DNA of 11,010 bases from Planctomycetota bacterium (GTDB lineage: Bacteria; Planctomycetota; Phycisphaerae; WQYP01), in the NCBI GenBank assembly GCA_021828925.1, contig JAJZCT010000053.1, forward strand, positions 1 through 11,010, given 5' to 3'. The position numbers were made by a program, and so were the translations under genes. This document shows positions 1 to 5,021 of the stretch, one piece after another. Position 1 is the stretch's first letter. Each line of letters begins with the position of its first letter. Below the pieces are notes generated by a model that ran no database searches, was not told the origin of the DNA, and saw only the letters and a program-made list of their open reading frames with translations.

Positions 1-107
1 ATTTGCGGGTTATGCGCGTGGCGGCATGATCCGGCCAGGCGTGGCGGGAGAAGTTTGTCTGATGTTTTGTGGATCGGCAAACCAGCGGGCGTTGCAAAAA
101 TATTCGA

Positions 108-137
108 TTGACGCATATCTGTATGCCTTGGTAGAAT
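108..137 (+). promoter_or_regulatory. Sigma70-type promoter of the PEP-CTERM gene
   Basis: A -35 box TTGACG (108-113) and a -10 box TAGAAT (132-137) are 18 bases apart. Each matches the consensus at five of six positions. Transcription would start near 144, giving an untranslated leader of about 110 bases. A copy of ATGCCTT (123-129) lies in the spacer. Confidence 0.6.
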
Positions 138-207
138 TATAGCACCTTTCAATTTGCGATGCCTTAGCCGATGTGCCGCCTGCGATCGGTATGCCGGCCA
201 AGGCATA
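122..207. repeat. Repeated ATGCCTT motif and hairpin in promoter and leader
   Basis: ATGCCTT occurs at 123-129 and 159-165 and, inverted as AAGGCAT, at 200-206. TATGCCTTGG (122-131) is an exact 10-base inverted copy of CCAAGGCATA (198-207). In addition TATGCC (190-195) and GGCATA (202-207) form a perfect six-base-pair hairpin with loop GGCCAA. The first copy lies between the -35 and -10 boxes, so these could be operator half-sites, or the leader could fold into a regulatory RNA. Which of these applies is inference. Confidence 0.4.
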
Positions 208-254
208 ATGCTTTTGGGCCAACCGGGGCATTCCGGAAGGAAAGGGAAGCAAAC

Positions 255-1229
255 ATGTTTAACCGTACATTAACTGCCTCTTGCAAGGAACTGCAAAGGC
301 GTCCCGTCGCGATGGACGGGCAAATCGTTCGGCTGAAAGCCTGCGTGATTGCGGCGGCGTGTCTTAGCATGGGATCTTTTCTGGTTGCACCCCGGCTCGC
401 GCAGGCCAATGTAAGCTACTACTCGCTGTTCAAAGATGCCCATTACACGCAAACGAGTTCCGCCGAACCCACCGCTCCAGATTATTATTATTTCTCCGCT
501 CCGCTTTACGTTCAGAATGTCGGGGATATCACTGGTGCTACGATCACAACTCCCGTTACCGGCGCGATCAACAGCCTGACTGAACTGGGTGCAACATCGG
601 ACGGAATTGAGTGGCAATACCAACCCAGCTCCTTTTCCACCCAGGCTGGGTTGGACGCATCCTATCCTAACGGAATATACACGTACACGGCTGATACGGC
701 ATCCGGCAGCTATTCCGTGCCCCTGGCGCTTTCCGGGGATTTCTATTCACCGACGGTGCCGTACCTGACCGGCAGCAGTTACACGGCTTTACAAAACGCA
801 AATGCCGGTCAGCAGACGACGATAACATGGAATCCCATCAGCTTAAGCAGTGGTGCCAATACGGATTTTGTCTACCTGGGGCTTTTTGATTCCACCACCA
901 ATTCTGCGTTAAGCATTGGCGGGAATCTGGGGACCTCAACAACCTCCCTGGTCATTCCCGCCGGTACATTCAGCCCCGGTGACAACTACGAGCTAAACCT
1001 CTATTTTACCGAGCGGTCGCAGAACACCCCCACGGGCTTACCAGGCGTTTTTGGCGGGGCTACGTCGTTGGCTGGCTATGACCGCCAGACCTCCGTAAGT
1101 TTCACTGCAGTGCCGGAACCACCCGTGTGGATACTGCTGATCGGAGCCATTGGAACGCTTACGTTTTTGCGGGGAGCGCGGATGAAGCGTCGCACGGCTG
1201 ACAACGCCGGTGGCTCAAAGCAACTGTAA
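255..1229 (+). CDS. PEP-CTERM sorting domain protein
   Basis: This is a secreted or surface protein of 324 residues with no recognisable enzymatic domain. The start at 255 is chosen because a purine-rich ribosome site (AAAGGGA, 241-247) precedes it; a second Met at residue 20 is possible, and an ATG at 171 lacks a ribosome site. A hydrophobic signal segment at about residues 28-46 ends in AQA|NV, suggesting cleavage after residue 51. The body is rich in Ser, Thr, Tyr, Gly and Asn, as in extracellular beta-type proteins. The C-terminus has the sorting signal: VPEPP at 286-290, a hydrophobic helix at about 291-305, then a basic tail with KRR at 311-313. In this family the tail is recognised and processed by an exosortase, and members are often linked to exopolysaccharide or biofilm. 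No exosortase gene is in the window. The tail is somewhat longer than usual after the arginines. The cargo function is unknown. Confidence 0.85.
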   Translation: MFNRTLTASCKELQRRPVAMDGQIVRLKACVIAAACLSMGSFLVAPRLAQANVSYYSLFKDAHYTQTSSAEPTAPDYYYFSAPLYVQNVGDITGATITTPVTGAINSLTELGATSDGIEWQYQPSSFSTQAGLDASYPNGIYTYTADTASGSYSVPLALSGDFYSPTVPYLTGSSYTALQNANAGQQTTITWNPISLSSGANTDFVYLGLFDSTTNSALSIGGNLGTSTTSLVIPAGTFSPGDNYELNLYFTERSQNTPTGLPGVFGGATSLAGYDRQTSVSFTAVPEPPVWILLIGAIGTLTFLRGARMKRRTADNAGGSKQL

Positions 1230-2023
1230 GATTCGAGTATTTATAAGCCAAAATCCGAGAGCAACGGCGGGGCGAGTGGTTACTGTGTCTTTACCGGACC
1301 AGCCAAAACGTCTACGGGCTTTCCGGAAATGCACCAGCAACCGCGAAACGGGAGCCGTCAGATCACCATTAGCTCGCAGAGCCCGGCTAATGGCGTAAAT
1401 TTTCTCCGGTGAGCTAAGTGGGGCACCGGCAATGGAAGAGCGGTTGACCGCGCCGCAGGGACGGAAGAAGTCGCCATGCGGAGCGTCGAACGCATTTGCC
1501 GAATCTGCCTGCGCCCAAATGCATTCGGGCGACGGTGGAACACAATAAATCGGAATTGGTGACAGCGTTGATGTTCCGTGAATTTATTGGGCTTTGCATG
1601 GGCGTGCCGGTGCGGTGGAAAATCTGCGCACCAAGCCAATTTTCAACAGAAAAACTGTAACGGTGCGGATAGGATTGCATTGGGTAAGTTTATTGCGGCG
1701 TCGTTACCGCTCCATAACGGTCGCGGCTCGGGCGTTTTGGCACGATGGAAACGCGTTGGGTTTCCGCCAGCGGTGATGTCCCGATCCGGACGATCACCGT
1801 CTGGCCGGGGCGTGGGGGTTCTGTACGCTGCGTGGGGGATAAAGAAAATTACCAGAACCTTGCAGTGGACAAAAGCGGGTTATCACTCCGTCCTGAGATC
1901 GGCGGCACCCCGGGTACGCTGCGGCACACTTCAGGCGGCAGCGTGGCATGGCATGCCATTGGGGGTATTGGGCACTGAGAAAAACGCCATGCGGCCCGCA
2001 GGTGGATCGTATTTTTGCGATTG
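1230..2023. other. Long stretch without a convincing gene
   Basis: Open frames exist on both strands, but none gives a recognisable protein, a good ribosome site or a membrane or secretion signal. I see no tRNA, RNase P, tmRNA or SRP RNA signature. It holds an eight-base-pair hairpin (1366-1393), a smaller GC-rich hairpin CGCCC/GGGCG (1512-1516 with 1527-1531) and a 12-base palindrome ATGGCATGCCAT (1948-1959). It could be a decayed gene, a spacer, or an undescribed non-coding RNA. Confidence 0.5.
1366..1404 (+). terminator. Possible terminator hairpin downstream of PEP-CTERM gene
   Basis: CCATTAGC (1366-1373) and GCTAATGG (1386-1393) form a perfect eight-base-pair stem with a 12-base loop, followed a few bases later by a short T-run (AATTTTCT). 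It lies about 140 bases after the stop codon and the T-run is short, so termination is only a possibility. Confidence 0.3.
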
Positions 2024-2052
2024 TTGGCATGAATCAAGTTTTTTCTTATAAT
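2024..2052 (+). promoter_or_regulatory. Strong sigma70-type promoter of the ferredoxin gene
   Basis: TTGGCA (2024-2029) and a perfect TATAAT (2047-2052) are separated by 17 bases. Transcription would start near 2059, leaving a leader of about 65 bases before the ferredoxin ATG. The same transcript may continue into rpsR. Confidence 0.75.
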
Positions 2053-2124
2053 GCCTGATTCCGATGATACCGGGCCGTTAAGACCGGCGGGAGATCGGGA
2101 TAGGAATTTGAGGAGTTGGCGACG

Positions 2125-2385
2125 ATGCCACATATAATCACAGAACCGTGCATTGGCACAAAAGATTCTTCATGTGTAGCGGTATGCCCGGTGGATTGCA
2201 TCCACCCGCGTAAAGATGAGACTGAATTTGAACCCGCTACGCAGCTTTATATTGATCCGGATACCTGCATTGACTGCGGATTGTGCGTTGATGAATGTCC
2301 GGTCAAGGCGATATTTCCCGAGGACGATGTTCCGGAAGAATGGAAAAAATATATCGCCATTAATGCGGATCATTATAAGAAGTAA
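2125..2385 (+). CDS. fdxA: 7Fe-type ferredoxin
   Basis: This is a small soluble electron carrier of 86 residues. The ATG at 2125 follows the ribosome site GAGGAG (2110-2115) by nine bases; an in-frame TTG at 2116 touches that site and is rejected. The first cluster motif is C9-x7-C17-x3-C21-P with C25. The residue that would complete an ordinary CxxC at position 12 is Thr, as in seven-iron ferredoxins with one [3Fe-4S] and one [4Fe-4S] cluster. The second motif is C48-x2-C51-x2-C54-x3-C58-P. The acidic tail with an EEW segment fits this family. It has its own strong promoter and is followed by a large hairpin and rpsR. Its redox partner cannot be told from the sequence; candidates include Fe-S or radical-SAM enzymes such as LipA in this window, which is inference. 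The symbol reflects the FdxA-like family. Confidence 0.93.
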   Translation: MPHIITEPCIGTKDSSCVAVCPVDCIHPRKDETEFEPATQLYIDPDTCIDCGLCVDECPVKAIFPEDDVPEEWKKYIAINADHYKK

Positions 2386-2397
2386 CCAATGGACTTG

Positions 2398-2443
2398 GGG
2401 CCGCGATTTGGGGGAAAATGTTTATTTTCCCGGACTGCGGCCC
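2398..2443 (+). terminator. Two-part hairpin after the ferredoxin gene
   Basis: An outer stem GGGCCGC (2398-2404) with GCGGCCC (2437-2443) encloses an inner perfect eight-base-pair stem GGGAAAAT (2412-2419) with ATTTTCCC (2424-2431) and loop GTTT. It begins 13 bases after the ferredoxin stop. There is no strong T-run after it, so it may be an attenuating or mRNA-stabilising structure instead of a simple terminator. Confidence 0.55.
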
Positions 2444-2460
2444 TTATGCGGAATCACGTA

Positions 2461-2476
2461 GCTGATTTGTATCAGC
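2461..2476 (+). other. Small perfect hairpin in rpsR leader
   Basis: GCTGAT (2461-2466) pairs with ATCAGC (2471-2476) around loop TTGT. GCTGA could instead pair with TCAGC at 2526-2530 in the next hairpin, so the leader has two mutually exclusive folds. Confidence 0.4.
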
Positions 2477-2483
2477 CAACCAT

Positions 2484-2537
2484 CGAACCGGCACATTGGC
2501 AATGGCGGTCATTGCGGATGTTGATTCAGCCGGTTCG
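2484..2537 (+). promoter_or_regulatory. Structured RNA leader upstream of rpsR
   Basis: A perfect nine-base-pair basal stem, CGAACCGGC (2484-2492) with GCCGGTTCG (2529-2537), is extended by ACAT/ATGT (2493-2496 with 2518-2521) and capped by GCAATG/CATTGC (2499-2504 with 2510-2515) with loop GCGGT. Seven unpaired bases (2522-2528) bulge on the 3' side. It ends 14 bases before the rpsR ribosome site. Bacterial S6:S18 and other ribosomal proteins often repress their own mRNA through such leaders. That this one does so is inference. Confidence 0.5.
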
Positions 2538-2563
2538 CGTGACTGCAAATTGAGGATTTATTC

Positions 2564-2821
2564 ATGGCCACAACCACTCGCAAACCCCGCTTTCAAAGCT
2601 TCAGCCGTCCGAAAATCCGGATCGGTAAAGTTGCCAGCACCGGCAAAGTTTATGTCGATTACAAGGACACCGAAACGCTGAAGAAAATGCTTACCCTTAA
2701 TGGCAAAATTCAGCCGCGCACCCGTGTTGGTGCCGCAGCATTTGAGCAGCGCATGATTACCGATGCCATCAAGCGGGCCCGGTTTCTGGCACTTCTGCCG
2801 TACACCGGCTCTGCTCAGTAA
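2564..2821 (+). CDS. rpsR: Small ribosomal subunit protein bS18
   Basis: This 85-residue protein of the 30S subunit binds the central domain of 16S rRNA as a partner of bS6. The family core is clear: [13 protein letters not shown] near residues 31-43, then [10 protein letters not shown], and the signature [14 protein letters not shown] near the C-terminus. The N-terminus has no cysteines, so this is the zinc-independent form. The start follows the ribosome site GAGGA (2552-2556) with seven bases between. In many bacteria rpsR lies with rpsF, ssb and rplI. Here it follows a ferredoxin gene, with 178 bases of strongly structured intergenic RNA between, and converges on a membrane protein gene. 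It may be read from the ferredoxin promoter, as I see no clear promoter of its own. Confidence 0.95.
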   Translation: MATTTRKPRFQSFSRPKIRIGKVASTGKVYVDYKDTETLKKMLTLNGKIQPRTRVGAAAFEQRMITDAIKRARFLALLPYTGSAQ

Positions 2822-2850
2822 CTGAACTTTTCCGGCAATATCTCTGGATT

Positions 2851-2902
2851 CGGAGTTGAGAAAACTCTGATCAATGTTGAACATTTCAGCCGTTCAGGCT
2901 GA
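2851..2902. terminator. Hairpins between convergent genes
   Basis: Two stems lie between the ends of rpsR and the opposing PH-domain gene: CGGAGTT (2851-2857) with AACTCTG (2863-2869, one G-T pair), and a perfect TCAGCC (2886-2891) with GGCTGA (2897-2902) and loop GTTCA. They could end transcription from both sides. Neither is followed by a long T-run. Confidence 0.35.
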
Positions 2903-2905
2903 TGC

Positions 2906-3409
2906 TTACGAGCCTTTGCGCTTACTTATGGCGGCTTGAATCTGCTGGTGGATGCGCCGGGCATTGGGAATCCATTCCCACAGGCTACCGGGGTCGATGT
3001 CCTTGCCAACGGCAAAACCGATGGAACCCAGGCCAAGCAGGTTTTGCATGGCCGGCTCAATGAGCCGGGCCTCGGAGATATGAGCCAATCCAGCTTCGAA
3101 AATCGTGGGATGGCGGGCACCTTTAATGGTAACAATCCGGCATGTGGTCAACAGGTACAAATGGCTGGTCCATTCCATTAACGCGTAAATGACCCGAATG
3201 CCCACGAGTGCCGCGGAAATAATCAGTGTGGTTTTGGGCAATAACAGGTCGCCGAAAATCCCGGTATGAATGGTTAATATTCCCAATAAGATCACAATTC
3301 CACAAAAGCGAAAACTTGTGGCCACAATATACCACAAAGAGGGGCGAACCATGAGAATGACCAGTTCATTACCGCGCAGAAGAGATTCCGGCGTAAGTTT
3401 ACCGGCCAT
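2906..3409 (-). CDS. Bacterial PH-domain (bPH2-like) membrane protein
   Basis: This is a predicted inner-membrane protein of 167 residues. Two hydrophobic helices (about 26-47 and 60-79) are followed by a soluble C-terminal domain that resembles bacterial PH-like domains (DUF304/bPH2): EWTSHLYLLTTCRIVTIKG at about 79-97 matches the family's aromatic-rich entry strand and ITNRRI-like strand, and QNLLGLGSIGF at 122-132 matches its conserved middle. It ends in an amphipathic basic helix. Its role is unknown; relatives are thought to be membrane scaffolds. The start at 3409 is chosen because GGTGGA lies just upstream. The frame stays open to an ATG at 3535, which would add 42 residues of uncharacteristic sequence and has no ribosome site. 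It converges with rpsR and is divergent from metK. Confidence 0.75.
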   Translation of the reverse strand: MAGKLTPESLLRGNELVILMVRPSLWYIVATSFRFCGIVILLGILTIHTGIFGDLLLPKTTLIISAALVGIRVIYALMEWTSHLYLLTTCRIVTIKGARHPTIFEAGLAHISEARLIEPAMQNLLGLGSIGFAVGKDIDPGSLWEWIPNARRIHQQIQAAISKRKGS

Positions 3410-3571
3410 TGATTCCACCCGGGCCGCTTCACCAACGGCGTGATGCGGGCGGTTCACAGTCAGGGGCTTGCAATGGCCCGTACGTGCGGCACGAGGCTTT
3501 AAAACCGGGGGATGGATGCAGTGTACTGCCTTCATGACAACAGTTTACCAGATTTACCCGCGGCAAGTAAT

Positions 3572-3600
3572 TTGGCTTGATCCACATATTGGTGTATTCT
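3572..3600 (+). promoter_or_regulatory. Likely metK promoter
   Basis: TTGGCT (3572-3577) and TATTCT (3595-3600) are 17 bases apart, each with four of six consensus bases. The start would be near 3607 with a leader of about 50 bases, too short for a SAM riboswitch. Confidence 0.5.
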
Positions 3601-3657
3601 GTAACGCTTTGCCCGACGCGGACAAAGATGAGATTGTACATAGAGAGGTATTGTAAG

Positions 3658-4899
3658 ATGACAAAAAAGCACCTGTTCACCAGCGAATCCGTCAGCATGG
3701 GCCATCCGGACAAGGTGGCCGATCAAATATCTGATGCAATTCTGGATTCACTGCTGGCAGCCGATCCGCTGGCCCGTGTGGCCTGTGAAACACTGGTCAC
3801 CACCGGTCTGGTGGTGTTGGCGGGCGAAGTAACGGTGCATAATCAGGCCGGTATTGAAGCTCTTAACCGGGCGGAAGATACAGCCCGGGAAGCGATCCGG
3901 GAAATCGGGTACGACGATCCGCGCACGGGATTTGATTATCGCAGTTGCGCCGTACTGCGGGCGGTACATGGCCAATCGGCGGATATTTCCCGTGGCGTAA
4001 CCGCGTCAACCAACAAAGAACAGGGGGCTGGCGATCAGGGCATCATGTTTGGCTTTGCGTGCAATGAAACCAAAACCTTGATGCCGCTGCCGATTTATCT
4101 AAGCCACCGTCTGGTGGAACAACAGGCCAAACTGCGGCGCGACGGGTCCATCAAGTGGCTGCGGCCCGACGCCAAGAGCCAGGTCACGGTGGAATACCTT
4201 GATAACAAACCGCATCGGATTCATACGGTGGTACTTTCCACACAACACACCGAAGAAGCGGTGGACAGCAAAACCGACAGCTTTTCCGATGCCGCTCGCC
4301 ATGAAATTATTGAAAAAATCATTAAACCGGTCATCATGGCCGAATGCCCGCAATTGTGGAACAGCCAGATCATTTTCCATATTAACCCCACCGGTAAATT
4401 CCTGATTGGCGGACCGCATGGCGATTCCGGTCTGACCGGCCGGAAAATCATTGTTGACACCTATGGTGGGCGCGGCTGCCATGGCGGCGGCGCATTTTCC
4501 GGGAAGGATCCATCCAAGGTGGATCGCTCGGCGAGTTATATGGCGCGTTATATTGCCAAAAATATTGTCGCCGCGGGCCTGGCCACCGCCTGTGAGGTAC
4601 AGCTTGGCTATGCCATCGGTGTGGCGGAACCGGTGAGCGTACTGGTGGATACGGAAGGAACATCAACGGTTGATGAACAGATCCTCAGCGATCTGGTGCG
4701 CAAGGTATTTCCGCTTAAACCGCAAAGCATTATCAAACACCTGAATCTGCTGCGGCCTATTTACCGTGAAACGGCCCGTCATGGACACTTTGGCCGCGAG
4801 TTGCCCCAATTCACCTGGGAAGCCACGGACAAGGCGGAGGAACTGGCCCGTCTGGCGGGAGTGAAAACCGGTAAGGCCGCCGAAGTGGCAATGGCGTAA
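3658..4899 (+). CDS. metK: S-adenosylmethionine synthase
   Basis: The enzyme makes S-adenosylmethionine from methionine and ATP in the cytoplasm. It has 413 residues, slightly longer than many bacterial forms. Signature motifs are in order: GHPDK at 15-19 (ATP-binding entry), [10 protein letters not shown] at 123-132, [13 protein letters not shown] from 251, and the glycine-rich phosphate loop [14 protein letters not shown] at 276-289. All expected key residues I can check are there, so the protein should be active. The ATG at 3658 follows GAGAGG (3643-3648) by nine bases. The frame is open further upstream to a TTG at 3577, but the likely promoter lies inside that extension. The gene appears to be transcribed alone, with a long palindrome after it. 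Its product supplies the SAM used by LipA encoded further on. Confidence 0.97.
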   Translation: MTKKHLFTSESVSMGHPDKVADQISDAILDSLLAADPLARVACETLVTTGLVVLAGEVTVHNQAGIEALNRAEDTAREAIREIGYDDPRTGFDYRSCAVLRAVHGQSADISRGVTASTNKEQGAGDQGIMFGFACNETKTLMPLPIYLSHRLVEQQAKLRRDGSIKWLRPDAKSQVTVEYLDNKPHRIHTVVLSTQHTEEAVDSKTDSFSDAARHEIIEKIIKPVIMAECPQLWNSQIIFHINPTGKFLIGGPHGDSGLTGRKIIVDTYGGRGCHGGGAFSGKDPSKVDRSASYMARYIAKNIVAAGLATACEVQLGYAIGVAEPVSVLVDTEGTSTVDEQILSDLVRKVFPLKPQSIIKHLNLLRPIYRETARHGHFGRELPQFTWEATDKAEELARLAGVKTGKAAEVAMA

Positions 4900-4914
4900 C
4901 GGTGCCGCAGCGCC

Positions 4915-4948
4915 GATTCTGATTTGCAACATGTTGTAAATCAGGATT
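4915..4948. promoter_or_regulatory. Long palindrome, probable operator (or metK terminator)
   Basis: CTGATTTG-CAAC-AT-GTTG-TAAATCAG (4919-4944) is a near-perfect 26-base dyad with one mismatch per arm (G4926 with T4937, which pairs as G-U in RNA). Weak pairing continues out to 4915 and 4948. It covers the -35 box and most of the spacer of the next promoter, a typical position for a repressor site. As RNA it would fold into a long hairpin 20 bases past the metK stop, but without a clean T-run. Confidence 0.55.
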
Positions 4949-4953
4949 ATAGT
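4924..4953 (+). promoter_or_regulatory. Promoter of the oxidoreductase fusion gene
   Basis: TTGCAA (4924-4929) and TATAGT (4948-4953) lie 18 bases apart; the -10 box matches the consensus at five of six positions. Start near 4960, leader about 60 bases. The overlapping palindrome suggests control by a DNA-binding regulator. Confidence 0.5.
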
Positions 4954-5021
4954 ACGCATGTGACGCGATCTGGGTATAAGCACAGGCGGCGTCACGGACT
5001 TCACACGAAACCGGAGTTGTC

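Noticed and set aside
171..254. Upstream ATG extending the PEP-CTERM protein by 28 residues
   Set aside because: No ribosome site; the extension covers the leader hairpin and would put a long polar segment ahead of the signal peptide. The ATG at 255 has a clear site.
1358..1680. Two overlapping minus-strand open frames
   Set aside because: Composition rich in Arg, His and Pro as in chance frames; no family resemblance and no convincing start.
1948..1959. Perfect palindrome ATGGCATGCCAT as an operator
   Set aside because: It lies about 75 bases upstream of the -35 box with no partner site; a single 12-base palindrome can occur by chance.
1578..2051. Plus-strand 157-codon open frame in the long gap
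   Set aside because: The translation is unlike a real protein, has no ribosome site and runs through the strong ferredoxin promoter.
2116..2124. TTG start for the ferredoxin
   Set aside because: It directly abuts the GAGGAG ribosome site; the ATG at 2125 is correctly spaced and gives the family's normal N-terminus.
3410..3535. 42-residue extension of the PH-domain protein to an ATG at 3535
   Set aside because: No ribosome site and atypical sequence. A weak TAAACT box seven bases from this ATG leaves a leaderless start possible, so it is noted but not adopted.
3607..3657. SAM riboswitch before metK
   Set aside because: The likely leader is only about 50 bases and shows none of the expected stems.
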